From assembly GCA_016584305.1 (NCBI GenBank), contig JACEEZ010017961.1:1-64000 (forward strand): 64,000 nt of DNA, in the 5' to 3' direction. The position numbers were made by a program, and so were the translations under genes. Source of the stretch: Chionoecetes opilio (taxonomy: Eukaryota > Arthropoda > Malacostraca > Decapoda > Majidae). The notes below the pieces were generated by a model, which was not told the origin of the DNA, ran no database searches, and worked only from the letters and a program-made list of their open reading frames with translations. Of the stretch, positions 31,121 to 42,759 are shown piece by piece; the first letter of the stretch is position 1, and each line of letters opens with the position of its first letter.

Positions 31121-31709
31121 CTACTAATAATTAAATGTTGTATTCCTCCGCCATTCACATCCCACATATACAATTACTTGTAAGTCGAGGAAAACCTTAA
31201 ATTAATAGTCTAAAGGTACTGAAATTTCCAGTTACCGTAAATTTGTAACATTGAAATATTACCGAAATAAAAACAACAACTTTGTTTTGAAATACCGTGG
31301 AATGTTCATGGAATTATCGCCGATAGGAATTAACGGCAAAACACCAACTTAGAACTCGACAAAGCAGAAATGTTCTTTACCATTTCATTTTGTTCTTTCT
31401 CTTTTTTATAAAGCACCTACCACTGCCGCAGACCAGGATGCAGCATGGTGCTTGATACACCGCAGAGTGCTGATGATTGTATGCATGGACATTTTATTCA
31501 AGGTACATTAAATTAGCTTTACTGAATTATGTATTGCAAACAATAGGTTTAGTTGCTTTTCAATAATAAATTAGGGTAAAGATTGGTTTTAGGAAATCCT
31601 CCTTATTGCGGAAAATATCACTCGTTTTGTGACTGTTATTTTATGTTTTTTATCACGAAGATATTTTTTAACCCTCAATCAGTCAGCACGTTCTTTTCTT
31701 CAATAGAGC

Positions 31710-31780
31710 AGTAAACTAACCTAGCCTAGCCTAACCTGAGTAGCAGTAAACTAACCTAGCCTAGCCTAACCTGAGTAACG
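31710..31780. repeat. CCTAA/CCTAG-like short tandem
   Basis: A 33-bp unit containing CTAACCTAGCCTAGCCTAACC occurs twice; related to TTAGG-type repeats. Confidence 0.7.
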
Positions 31781-31917
31781 CTTGAGTAATTTTTTTTTGC
31801 TTTAAAGTGGATGATTAAGTAAAAATTTTGCTCGGGCCATGAATTATATTTACTTTAAAAAAAAGATTAGATATTATCACTTCTATGAGACATAACACTT
31901 GTGAATGCTTCTCGCAG

Positions 31918-32078
31918 ATCCATCCCATCAGGGGGGGAGTCGTGACTTCGGTATGTGGAACGTCCCCAGAACTGAGGCGCTGGTGGCACTGGTTGTCAAA
32001 ATTACCAACGCTTGACCAGCAGGGATGAAAGTTACGAAGGTGGTGTGGGCGAACATCGCCTTCAGAATGCAGGAAATG
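31918..32078 (+). pseudogene. Possible Myb/SANT-like (MADF-type) DNA-binding exon, decayed
   Basis: Preceded by an acceptor-like 'gcttctcgcag' and followed by a donor-like 'gtatgtatt'. Translation gives MWNVPRTEALVALVVKITNA, a TGA, then MKVTKVVWANIAFRMQEM. The spacing W...L..L......K..W..IA..M resembles the Myb/SANT-like domain common in arthropod genes and Harbinger accessory proteins. The internal stop makes it a pseudogene or a sequencing error. A possible continuation (FECVRLLKAYKKCNGN) is at 32163-32214. Confidence 0.35.
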
Positions 32079-32243
32079 GTATGTATTGTGAGATTAAGAT
32101 AATAATGATGGATATAGTATTCCTTTGATGGTTTCTTTATAATAGTTTATTGTAGAATTGTGTTTGAATGTGTCAGGCTCTTAAAAGCTTATAAAAAATG
32201 TAATGGCAATATTATTTGCCATCATAATTTGACATGTTTTTAT

Positions 32244-32402
<159 letters not shown>

Positions 32403-32640
32403 CTGAACTCATGGGTGGTGTTCTCAATGCAGATGAAGGCAGCAACATGGTTCATGTATATACCAGATGCAGTGATACCTTTGCTTGCACAGCTATGCTG
32501 TTATCGTTATAGGTAGGTAGGACTTGTGTGTCGAATTGATATAGAGCTTACATGTCATGTATTTATCTATCATGATGCAACATTCGGTTACCAGGGTGCA
32601 ATGGCAATTTAGGAATCTTTTTCAATCAGACACATCCTAA

Positions 32641-32887
32641 CTACCTATAACGCCAACATTGCCTCTACATGTGAATGTACATTTTCTTGTACATTTCCTC
32701 CAAGGAATCCCTTAGGAGCTTGTTTCTGTGATTGCTGGGATCATTGCTAAGCATGTCAGACACATAGGTCCTACCTATAACGCAAACAATGCCTCTACAT
32801 GTGAATGTATATTTTCTTGTACATTTCCTTCCAGGAATCCCTTCGGAGCTTGTTTCTGTCATTGCTGGGATCATTGCTAAGCATGTC
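32641..32887. repeat. 130-bp tandem duplication
   Basis: 'ctacctataacgc' begins at 32641 and 32771, and the following 117 bp are about 94% alike (for example 'gcttgtttctgtgattgctg' against 'gtcattgctg'). Confidence 0.9.
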
Positions 32888-33978
32888 TTCCTTTCTTCCC
32901 CCTTTAGCCACTGCAGCTCACCTGTCTACATTGTGGACTTCCTACACCATGTCCCAACTCACTTTCTAAGTAATTTTTTTATTGAATGCTTCATTTGTAA
33001 TGTGGATCGTGCTTTAAGTGAACAAGTGACTCAAGAAATTTACACATCATGATGCACTTGTAAACCTACTCCCAACAGCATGGCCTTCACCTTTGAGAAA
33101 CTGTATTACGGGATTGTTTTCTTTTTTTTCTCTTTTTTTTGTCAGGTTTGGAGGATGGAAATTGAGAGAGAAAGAGAATAAGAGTTCCAGAAGAGTAAGT
33201 TGAAGAGTTGTTTTCACTAATGCTAACCCAACCTTTCCACCAAGGTGATAATATTGCTTCTATGATGCATGGGGGTTATACTAATGCTTGCCCAATCCTA
33301 CCTTTCCTTTCTGTGCCTATAGTGTGTGGTGCCAACTCCATTGGAACCTGTGTTACTAACCTCTGCACAAATTTCTCCTTTGTGACTCTAACCTTCTGAG
33401 GAAATGCCACCTATTCACTGACAGAGAGATGGTTCTACAAACTTCTCAGTTAATGAATGTAGCCCCTAATCCTATACTAACATGTAATGATAAACTGAAT
33501 GCATTTTGGTGAATTTAGTTACATCACATATACCAGAAAAGTTTACAAGCAGTATCTCGCCTTACCTTTATTATGAATTTGTGACTGGGATGCATTTTTG
33601 ACTGACAATATGAGGGGTCACATTATACTAACATAGATGTTAAGTGGTTTTTTAATATTCCTCTCAAATTGGTATTTAGTCTTGGATGACCCATATTTTT
33701 CTGCCATTATTGGTTCCTGACCCTTGTGGGAGTAATAATTTGTCTGGATTAAAAAAGATTTGCCCTAAATATGTAGTACTACAGTACATACTCCATTATC
33801 TGTCCTCATTCACAGACATGTGGCTGTTGCCATATACAGTACCGTATGTCAATTACATGTACTTAACAAATATTTTGTTGTGCGTCTGCTTTCAATATGA
33901 TCAGTGTAGAAGTCATACTATATATTGTAGAATGGGGAGTTTTCGAAGCTAAACCGCCAGATGTCTCTCGCGCATCTT
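32888..33978. other. Unassigned AT-rich tract
   Basis: Short frames at 33208-33399 and 33686-33952 lack domains and good coding character. No repeat from elsewhere in the window is recognised here. Confidence 0.4.
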
Positions 33979-35334
33979 ACATCCTCTGCTCTGTGAGGCT
34001 GAATGATCTATCATTTACCGTAAATTCTCTGTACTTCTTTGGGACATATCAGAATTATCCTTCAATACAACAACTGAAACAGTTCTTAATAAAAAATGTA
34101 GTTTATCCTTTTATTTGTCTACACTTGGTGAAAATATTGGCAAAACAATTGAATACTTGAAAACTTAATCTTTAAAAATCGTCTTTTCATAAAAAAACTC
34201 AAGTTCAAGCAGAATGAGGCTTCAGGAAATATCTACTTGTATGTAAGCATTCACGGAGTACCTATTTTGGGTGCATATGTCTCTCTTACGACGAACATTT
34301 AACCAAAACAGAGTGTGGCGTTCAGCATCTCCACAGAAACCATCCCGCCGGCAGGATCTGTTATCATCCACTTTCCTGTAGACACCACACGGGTAGGAAC
34401 TCAGCTCAGCGCCCCCGCTTCTTACCTCACAGCTCATATCACTGATACTCCTAACTTCTCAATACCACAGGCTACATGTCATCCTAACTATCATCACCCG
34501 CTTATCTCATCACACTCTCTATCCTCTACTGGAATATTCGTGGCATCCGCTCCCACATACCGTTTCCCACATAAAGAAGACTTTCGTCTCCTTATTTCGT
34601 GCTTTGACTGTGACTTGTGTTGTGTTGGGGCGGATCGGAGTGGCGCGTGTAGTTACGTGACAGACGTGCAGTCACTATGTACTGTGGGTAGTAGTAGTTG
34701 GGGTAATAAAGCCGTGCACAACAGTATGTAAATGTTTCCTTGCAGTCCTTTCCGTCTCCTCCATAGCCCCGAGCCGTTAGTGTGACGAAGTTTGAGAGGG
34801 TGGGTTGCCCCCACCCTCCTTCGTTACAATAGGATAAACCAGGGGACATAGGGTATTCAGAGGAGAGAAGGGTTGATTGATTGATTCAGAGGGAAAGATT
34901 GAGGTGGAGGGGCTTAGAGTTCGCGGCGGGGGAAATAGTAAACAAGACCATGTATTGTCTTCGATAGAGGACTGTTCGTTAAGGTGCCAAGCACTTAAAT
35001 TACTTCTTGGTTAAATGTTCGTCGTAAGAGAGACATATACACCCAAAATAGGTACTCAGTGAATGCTTACATACAAGTAGATATTTCCTGAAGCCTCATT
35101 CTGCTTGAACTTGAGTTTTTTTATGAAAAGACGATTTTTAAAGATTAAGTTTTCAAGTATTCAATTGTTTTGCCAATATTTTCACCAAGTGTAGACAAAT
35201 AAAAGGATAAACTACATTTTTTATTAAGAACTGTTTCAGTTGTTGTATTGAAGGATAATTCTGATATTTCCCAAAGAAGTACAGAGAATTTACGGTAAAT
35301 GATAGATCATTCAGCCTCACAGAGCAGAGGATGT
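33979..35334. repeat. 328-bp inverted repeat with 700-bp spacer
   Basis: Arm 33979-34306 is the near-perfect reverse complement of 35007-35334. Shared words include 'acatcctctgctctgtgagg', 'gaaaatattggcaaaacaat' and 'cgacgaacatttaaccaa'. The spacer 34307-35006 is a mosaic. It contains a retrotransposon-like string ILYWNIRGIRSHI near 34520-34560, a GATTGATTGATT run at 34872-34883 and a GC-rich stretch. The outer flanks share no obvious duplication. Confidence 0.8.
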
Positions 35335-35562
35335 GACAGCCTGAGAGACAGGCTTGAGCGTGAGCTTATTAGAAAACTCCCCATTGATTCTGAACATCTT
35401 CAGCAGGCGGCGGCTTTGGTGTATGCGCCGACTTCACCTACAAACCATGCCAGGCGAATGGAGGAGGCGGCAAAGGAGCAGATAGTAGAGCAAAAGAGGC
35501 ACAACAGTGCCGTGGAGCAGCTACTCCTCAGGCTGGTGTTGGCTCAGGAGAACAACACTTAA
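35312..35562 (+). CDS. C-terminal exon-like frame with coiled-coil character
   Basis: From an acceptor-like 'tagatcattcag' the frame reads SQSRGCDSLRDRLERELI, then an E/K/R-rich stretch (ARRMEEAAKEQIVEQKRHNS) and ends LLLRLVLAQENNT before a stop. Proteins with N-terminal Myb/SANT-like domains often end in such a basic/acidic helix, so this could be the last exon of the remnant at 31918. The linkage is an inference across 3.2 kb with an inverted repeat between. Confidence 0.35.
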
Positions 35563-35567
35563 GCCTG

Positions 35568-35715
35568 ATCGCATCAATCATTGGAGGCATACCCCGCGGG
35601 GCAAGTCGCCAAAGACGCTACAAGAATATAGCTCGCTCAAGGGTGTCCTGTGGTGCGCGTGCGATCGACGTGCCGCCGTGCGGCAGGAGTTAACCAGTCT
35701 GCTGGCCCACTCACT
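35568..35715 (-). pseudogene. RTE-like 3' end fragment
   Basis: Minus-strand translation includes RATRPG(V/M)PPMID-like residues ending at CCTCCAATGATTGATGCGAT. This matches the C-terminus and tail of the RTE element at 51360-51442 (EATRPPAYAPND, then TGATTGATTG). Confidence 0.5.
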
Positions 35716-36005
35716 TGATGCATAACTGACCTGAATTAAAGTGTCTCATACCTGTTTATATCGAGCCAGACATGAAACCAAAAGATAAAGAATGAAATAA
35801 TACAAGGACACGTTCATAAATACACATACAAATCGACAGAAATGGTTCAAAGACATACAAATATGCTGTCAAAACTAGTACATTTTCACAGATTTTCAGG
35901 CAGACACCGATAGAAAATAAGAGGCAGGCCCTACAAAAAAAACTTGTTCACTTCAGGAACTGGGTGTATGTATACTTTACGCTTCATTCCCATGCAAGGA
36001 AGCTA

Positions 36006-37590
36006 CCCAGCTAACCATCACCGGCGGGCCGACGTATGCCGTAGAGCGGCGAACGGCGGCCGCCGGCGGCAAATTTACCTCCGTCAGCCCTCCGAAGGCC
36101 CGCTGGTGTATTTTCAGACGGGATAATTTACTATGTTGAAAATTAATGTACAGAATTTCAAGAATTGAATATTTCTATGTGTAAACATTTTGAAACAACA
36201 GTTATATGATTATCTTGATGTAGTATTACATCAGTAGTGACAAGCAGCGGCAACTTGACGTCAATCCTCTGGAGGCCCGCTGGGCGCTGGTACGTATTTG
36301 TAAGTGGGAAATATTCATTTCATATTATATATATTAACTCAGTAATATATTAACTCAGTATCTCAATATCGGTACCATCACTATTATTAGGCCTGTTCAA
36401 GCTATTAAAAATTTTTATAAAAGTTTTTATAATAGTTTATAGAAATTATCATATATCAGTTTATTTCAAATATTTCCAGCTTTATCAGGAACACCCAGAA
36501 ATACATAGAAATAAAGATGAGATACGTACATAGGAAGGAGTTTACATGGAAAAAGGTTATCAGTTTGTCTGTGTATGTAGCTAGTATCATATAAAAATAA
36601 CACTTGATTAACCGCGGCGAAGATTATTACGGGATAACACAAGGTCATATTTTCCCTTATTTCAATAACTTCCAACATATTATCAACACATATCAATACT
36701 CAACGGTACACCTAATATGGAATATGTAGATGATGGAGTTAACATATGAATAATATCATGATTTAGAATAGAATATTATTTGAAATCTTTTCCCAGCTAT
36801 CAATGCACTAAACTGCCAGACGTACGATAGCCATTACAAAGGATTAAGAACCCACAAAAGGCCTAAATTGTCACCCTTAACCAGTCGATAACATAATGAG
36901 AACTTAGTTATAACATGTTTTCGCTCCTTCATTATATCGAAATAGACTGAATAATATAAATAATTGCAGTACGACACGTTTTTTTAGGAATTCCTTGACG
37001 GCGCCTGGCGCTGTGTCTGAGTGAAAATAATCAGTTAGTTGGAAAACGCACGAGTGGGTGGATGTTGTTATGTTGTTCGCCGCAACCTATATCCTTCTAC
37101 ATGGCTGTTCACGCCGTTCAGTGTTCCACGTACACCAGCATGTACACTCAATAACGAAAATGTTTTTGCACTTATGAAATAAACAATGTCCGTAGCAATT
37201 ATGATCGTAGCAATCTCCTTTTCATCATATTACTGGATAACGACACAGGAATATTTCTGGTTAAATTTTCTAAGCATATTGCATTATATAGTAATGTTTT
37301 TATAAGTGTTGAACAGCCCATTAGTCTATTAATCGGCTAATGGGTTGTGCAATACCCCTTAAAACATTACTATATCTGCAATATACTTAGAAAGTATAAC
37401 TATAAATATTCCTCAATCAGTTAATATAACAGCGGCAAATGGTCATATGCCCTACGGCGGGCCGCTGGGAGCGGCCCGCCGGTGAGCCTCTGAACAAATT
37501 CCCAGCGGCCCTACGTCGTACGCTTCCGTCGGGCCTCCGATAAGACATACGGAGGGCCTCCGGAGGCCCTCCGTCTTTGTGTTTGCTGGG
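36006..37590. mobile_element. CCCAGC...GCTGGG element, copy 2 (1585 bp)
   Basis: Same orientation as 29537-31120 and almost identical, including GC-rich ends, internal inverted repeat (about 37250-37400) and GGAGGGCCTCCGG stem-loop. It is flanked by TA on both sides (36004-36005 and 37591-37592), a 2-bp duplication different from copy 1, so the two copies are independent insertions and not one segmental duplication. Noncoding. Confidence 0.75.
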
Positions 37591-37828
37591 TAGAGACACG
37601 TTCTGTAGCTTCCTTGTTCCCGTGTTTGATGCAGTGTGGAGGGAGTTAGGTGTGTGTGGATGCCGTAGGAGGGAGAGGTGTGTGGTAGGGGGAAAGAGGA
37701 AGAAGGTGTGTTATAGTGACAGCTGTGGTGCTGGTGGTGAGATGGTGTGAGATATGAAAATGAGGAGGAATAAACCTGCGAAAGGAACTCTTTTTTTTTT
37801 TTTTTTTTCCCTTCTCTTAATTCATGTC

Positions 37829-38239
37829 TCACACCATCTCATCTCTCACCACTAGTTTGGTGGAAAAAGAGTTAGAACGACCTCGGAAAACGTCAAAGAA
37901 GATCAAGCAACATGGAACACAAAGAAGTCCAAGCAAGCAAGTCCTTGACGTTTTCCGAGGTCGTTCTAACTCTTTTTCCACCAAACTAGTTACCAACTCA
38001 TCATTTGGAGCCTGCATGCACCAGATTGAGACAGCATTTTTGGAGGTTCCCGTCTCCCATACTATCTGGCTCATGGACTTGCCACCACTGTACAAAGTGA
38101 CTATATGCGTCTTCTTGACAATGGATTGATTTGTCAGGCAAAATGCATCTGTAGACCTGGGGGAAGGGTTAGAGGAAGGTGGGGTGATGGGGGGGTATTT
38201 AGGCGCAAGGAGGAAAGATAGTAACTCTCTCCCCTTCAT
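37829..38239 (-). pseudogene. Tc1/mariner-like transposase N-terminal fragment with internal hairpin
   Basis: The minus-strand frame contains TNQSIVKKTHIVTLYSGGKS then MSQIVWETGTSKNAVSIWC, a helix-turn-helix of the paired-like type that opens Tc1/mariner transposases. The catalytic DDE domain is absent. Past the helix-turn-helix the frame runs into a perfect 46-bp inverted repeat (37851-37896 against 37945-37990), so the tail ELERPRKTS is mirrored as DVFRGRSNS. Nonfunctional. Confidence 0.6.
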
Positions 38240-38397
38240 ACATACCTTAGTGCAGCCTGAGCGATGTGGAACACTGTGAGGACTAACCTCCAGCCCAGTA
38301 AGATGTCAGATATTCGACAAACCCGAGAAATTTGAACACATCACTGAGAAGGGCAAAAAATCTGAAGACGTTCTTGTCCAAGTTTTTTTGCAGTGAC

Positions 38398-38472
38398 TAT
38401 AATATATATATATATATTATATATATATATAATATATATATATATATATAATATATATATAAAATATATATA

Positions 38473-38503
<31 letters not shown>

Positions 38504-38525
38504 TTGTTTATTTATTTATTTATTT
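38398..38525. repeat. (TA)n and (TTTA)n microsatellite
   Basis: About 105 bp of TA/ATA repeats, then (TTTA)5-6. Confidence 0.95.
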
Positions 38526-38809
38526 ACAGTGGAGTCAACCCTAGGCGCGTCTGCCCTTATGTAAAAGAAGCGTAGATATTATAGAGAAAGGATGTTATGA
38601 CAGCAGAGTGGTATATGAAGTGGATGGATAGGTACAGGAAGTAAAATAGGAAGGAAATCCTGCTAATTCGAGTGTTTGAAATGGTTGACCAAAAATATCT
38701 GGTTGATTTTTTAGTTCATGATTTTGTATGTTTTGTATGGCCTGCAAATTATTTAAATGTTGAAATGGATCTCGATGACAAATCTTCAATCTTCATTCAT
38801 CTCGTTCTT

Positions 38810-39506
38810 CATGGCTGTTCCACCATGTAAATCCAATGCGGAGTTTTTTAGTGTTAATAAAAAATAAACTAAGTCCAAAGTGATTTGTGGTTCTCTTCAT
38901 CGTATTACTGGATAACGACATACAAATATTTTGGCTTGTACTTAGAGCATATTGCATATTTAGTAATGTTTTATGGGTGTTGAACAGTCCATGGCCCGTA
39001 CCGAGAGTCATGATGAAGGTTGAGCGACGACCTTCGTTGACAGGAAGGGTACCATAAAAGGGATATTTTTCGGAACGAAGAGCAGCGACGAAGGTCGGCA
39101 CAAAGACACGGTCACCTTCGTGTCTTTGACGACCGTCGTCGCTGCTCTTCGTTCCGAAAAATATCCCTTTTATGGTACCCTTCCTCAGTCAACGAAGGTT
39201 GTCGCTCGCCCTTCATCATGACTCTCGGTACGGGCCCATTAGTCTTTAGCGGCTAATGGTCTGTGCAACACCTCTAAAAACATTACTGTATCTGCAATAT
39301 GCTTAGAAAGTGTAACCGTAAATATTCCTCTATCGGTTACTGTAACAGCGGCAAGTAGTCATATGTCCTACGTCGGGCCGCTGGGAGCGGCCCGGCGGTG
39401 AGCCTCTGAGCAAAACCCCAGCGGGCCTCCGTCGTACACTTCCGTAGGGCCGCCGGTAAGACATACGCTGGGCCTTCGTAAGCCCGCTGTCTTTGTGTTT
39501 GCTGGG
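38810..39506. mobile_element. CCCAGC-family element, 5'-truncated copy 3 with nested hairpin MITE
   Basis: Shares with copies 1-2 the string 'tattactggataacgacat', the internal inverted repeat, 'cctacgtcgggccgctggga' and the right terminus GTGTTTGCTGGG ending at 39506. The left portion is missing. A 244-bp palindrome interrupts it at the loop of the internal inverted repeat. Confidence 0.7.
38993..39236. mobile_element. Hairpin MITE (244 bp, almost perfect palindrome)
   Basis: Ends are GGCCCGTACCGAGAGTCATG and its complement; the arms of about 120 bp match nearly completely to a centre near 39100-39115. CAT is duplicated at 38990-38992 and 39237-39239, and its removal restores the host 'cagtccattag'. 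A 3-bp duplication with GG...CC ends is compatible with PIF/Harbinger, which is inference only. Confidence 0.75.
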
Positions 39507-39740
39507 TTGTTTAAGTTCCTACAACGTAACAATTGATGTTTACGTAATAATAGTGTTGCAAGGTGTGTATGAATCGATCGTGAAAGACTAAATGCGGCAC
39601 TATAGGGTGTTATATGCTTGCGATAGAAATGTTGTGTGGTGTGTGTTGGTTGCACTGATCTATATAACATGGATCGCGGAAGCCTGGGCTCAGCACTGGT
39701 TCCAACTGTCCGCCATCTTGCCGAAACCAAAACAAAGCCT
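39507..39740. repeat. Repeat shared with 41310-41450 and, inverted, 43990-44100
   Basis: 39510-39650 matches 41318-41450 ('ttcctacaacgtaacaatt', 'agtgttgcaaggtgtgtatg'). 39655-39735 is the reverse complement of 43990-44100 ('tctatataacatggatcgcg', 'cgccatcttgcc'). Confidence 0.6.
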
Positions 39741-39804
39741 TGTTTCTGCGGCTCGCGTTGCTGTCTGGTTGTGTCATCGCCTCGTCATGCCAATATATAC
39801 AATA

Positions 39805-40220
39805 TATTATATACCTTGAAGATCCCGGAGAACCTTGTGCCCAACCCTACTGCCACCAGTGACCTGTCAGCCCAGCATATCAACCCAAGAACTGGTCGCA
39901 AGGCAAGGAGGAGAACACTACCATCAGACGCACCAGCCAGGATCAAGACCCTCCTATCAACCAGTCTGCCTCATATTGGGCCAAAACTATTTAACAACCT
40001 GCCAGGAAAATTAAGGAACCTCACGGAATGCTCAGTGGAAAAATTCAACATCATTTGGACAACCATCTACAAACAATCCCGGATGAACCTCCCGTGCCTG
40101 GATATACGTCTGTGAGCAGGGCAGACACTAACTCAATATCGGACCAGGTGAACCTGCAACACAGGGACGCTGGGTTCGGATGCAGCGGTGGAGCACAACG
40201 ACTGTGAGGGAGTACCCTCA
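39805..40220 (+). pseudogene. Non-LTR reverse transcriptase C-terminal fragment
   Basis: Reads LKIPENLVPNPTA, then ARIKTLLSTSLPHIGPKLFN, NLPGKLRNLTECSVEKF and, after a frameshift, LDNHLQTIPDEPPVPGYTS. This P..FN.LP...R....CS...FK..LD..L...PDEP...GY signature is the end of a reverse transcriptase ORF common in arthropod genomes. Truncated on both sides. Confidence 0.7.
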
Positions 40221-40243
40221 AGGCGGAAACAGGTAACAAGTAA

Positions 40244-40425
40244 CATCACACACACACACACGCACCCACCACACACACACACACACCCACCCACACCCAC
40301 ACCACCCACGACACACCCACACACCCACCACACACACCCACCCACACCCACACCCACCCAGACACCCACACCCACACACACCACACACACACCCACACCC
40401 ACTCCCCACCCAGCCCATCCACTCT
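40244..40425. repeat. (CACACCCAC)n minisatellite
   Basis: Irregular CAC/CCA-rich units over about 180 bp. Frames on both strands are artefacts. Confidence 0.9.
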
Positions 40426-40797
40426 TAATCCATCTACCCACTCCAGTCATCCTCCTACTAGTTAAAAAAAAATATAGGTGGCTATGGTATATTTTTTTTT
40501 ATATAAGTAGATATACACAGCGCGCCAAAGCATTGTTCGCGACATCATAACACAGCGCTTCCATACGGGAATTCAGAAAATGTACTCTATGGCAGCCTAC
40601 TGACTTCCGAGAGAGATATCTTACATATGGCAGCTTGTTTAAGGCACGGGCAGTCCATCAAGACCGTTGAGGAATGTTCAGATGCCACTTGTCAATTATA
40701 TAGATGAAGCATTTCAAAAAGTATCGCCTTCCTTCCCGCGAGTAATTTGAACAGACGCGCATTGATATGTCTATCATTATTTTCATAATGAGTGGCA

Positions 40798-40901
40798 AGA
40801 AAGACCTAACAAAAGAGCAAATTAAAGTTATTGTATCTCTACACAAGGCAGAGAGGCCAGTGGAAGAAATATCAAGGATTGTGGATGTTACGAGGAGATG
40901 A
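40798..40901 (+). pseudogene. Transposase helix-turn-helix start, left arm
   Basis: MSGKKDLTKEQIKVIVSLHK then AERPVEEISRIVDVTRR and TGA; after the stop the frame resumes VHKWVESF. A helix-turn-helix of this form opens Tc1/mariner transposases, and Ser would be expected at the stop position. The catalytic domain is absent. Confidence 0.6.
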
Positions 40902-42258
40902 GTGCATAAGTGGGTGGAAAGTTTCACGGTGAGTTGCATCGTCGCGACAGCCGCGACACCAGAACATTATAAGTGGCCAGGGCGAGGGTGTAAAACATCA
41001 GCAAGCACCCTAAATGTCATGAAACGTCAAGTGGATGCCCATCCTCAATTAAGAGCAAGAAAAATATTGCGATATGACTTTTACATCCTCGCCCTGGGGC
41101 CAGATGCTGAGAGTGAGCTAGGGCGCCTTATCCACTAGGGCGCCTGTGGTAAGGCGAAACGCCGTCCCACCGCAATGCTCAGTCGAGATTGCTGCCTTAG
41201 TGGCACCGCTAAAGGCGCTGAAAACTAAGGCATGGTCAGACCCTGACTTAGTGAGCTGTTGTGGGCCTTTGACAGACATGCATCTTCTGTTTATAAAGCA
41301 AATACAGCCTTGTTTCAGTTCCTACAACGTAACAATTGGTGTTTACGTATTAATAGTGTTGCAAGGTGTGTATGAATTGATCGTGCAAGACTAATGCGGC
41401 ATTATAGGGTGTTATATGCTGGTGATAAGAAATGTTGTGTTGTGTGTTGGTTAGGGGCGGGCGGCGGGCGGCGGGCGGCAGGTGCTCCGCCCGCACTAAA
41501 ATGTTGTACTATTATACGGTATTATCATACTACCAGATGATATTTAGGACAGCTGAACATACCATCATCTTCACGAGACATTAGTGCATATCATGAATGT
41601 ATAAAAATTGCAGTAAACTATACCTATAATAAGATAATGAGAGCAAAATGAAATCGTGTATAAACTTTTTTTCACCTTTTTTTATTCATCTTCTCCTTAT
41701 TCCTGGAATGTTGCTTGCATTAAATTTTCACTCACTGTCCCGGAATCGGCACACCTTAACGATTATCATGGTGTATGGCACGTCCCAATGCAAAAATATA
41801 TAAGTGGTCAAAACCTGCGTTGAACGTCAAACTTGTGATGAAACAGCTTTTGGCGTAGGAGAGCGGTGTATCCTTGCCATAAGTGTTTGGTTAGGGAGGG
41901 AGGGACAACATTCCTTACTTCAGCAGAGACGTGTTCAAGCCTTGTGATTGGTCGAAGCTGCCTAAGCAGCGCTCAGATAGGCAACGTGATTGGCTAGTAG
42001 GATTCTCGGACCACGCCCACGCCATAGGCTTTGGAGGTGTAAGGCAGTGCAAAGCGCCTGAACTTTCGACTGTACATGGGCTTTAGTCGGTGCCTTAGCC
42101 GGGCCGTTACAAAAGCGCCTGAAGACGGGTAAGGCGCTCTTTTCGCCTTACCTCTATGGCACTTCTCAGCATCTCCCCCCTGGCCACTTATAATGTTCTG
42201 GTGTCGCGGCTGTCGCGACGATGCAACTCACCGTGAAACTTTCCACCCACTTATGCAC

Positions 42259-42372
42259 TCATCTCCTCGTAACATCCACAATCCTTGATATTTCTTCCAC
42301 TGGCCTCTCTGCCTTGTGTAGAGATACAATAACTTTAATTTGCTCTTTTGTTAGGTCTTTCTTGCCACTCAT
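42259..42372 (-). pseudogene. Transposase helix-turn-helix start, right arm
   Basis: Mirror copy of the left-arm fragment with the same residues and the same TGA after VDVTRR. Sharing one nonsense codon shows that the arms descend from an already broken copy or have been homogenised. Confidence 0.6.
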
Positions 42373-42759
42373 TATGAAAATAATGATAGACATACCAATG
42401 CGCGTCTGTTCAAATTACTCGCGGGGAAGGAAGGCGATACTTTTTGAAATGCTTCATCTATAATTGACAAGTGGTATCTGAATATTCCTCAACGGTCTTG
42501 ATGGACTGCCCGTGCCTTAAACAAGCTGCCATATGTAAGATATCTCTCTCGGAAGTCAGTAGGCTGCCATAGAGTACTACATTTTCTGAATTTCCGTATG
42601 GAAGCGCTGTGTTATGATGTCGCGAACAATGCTTTGGCGCGCTGTGTACATATAGTAGATATAAGTATATTTTTTTATACTTGTTAACAATTAGTGGGGA
42701 ACGGAAGCAGACCTGAGTGCGGTTATGATACAAATGATCATAGCGCTTCCTAATAAGCG

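Larger units (their letters stand above)
40516..42646. mobile_element. Tc1/mariner-derived palindromic transposon (2131 bp)
   Basis: Termini CACAGCGCGCCAAAGCATTG and its complement are flanked by TA (40514-40515 and 42647-42648). The inverted arms are exceptionally long: about 470 bp (40516-40985 against about 42178-42646). Each arm holds the start of a transposase gene facing inward. The centre (40986-42177) has no transposase; it contains part of the repeat also seen at 39507, a GGGCGGC run at 41456-41480 shared with 44100-44160, and 'taaggcg' words in inverted orientation (about 41150 and 42110). Confidence 0.75.

Noticed and set aside
34315..34731. 138-codon plus-strand frame between the inverted repeats
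   Set aside because: No recognisable family; a different frame in the same place gives a retrotransposon-like string (ILYWNIRGIRSH), so the spacer is better explained as mosaic repeat DNA.
40133..40550. Gly/Val/Cys and His/Pro/Thr frames
   Set aside because: Translations of the (CACACCCAC)n minisatellite.
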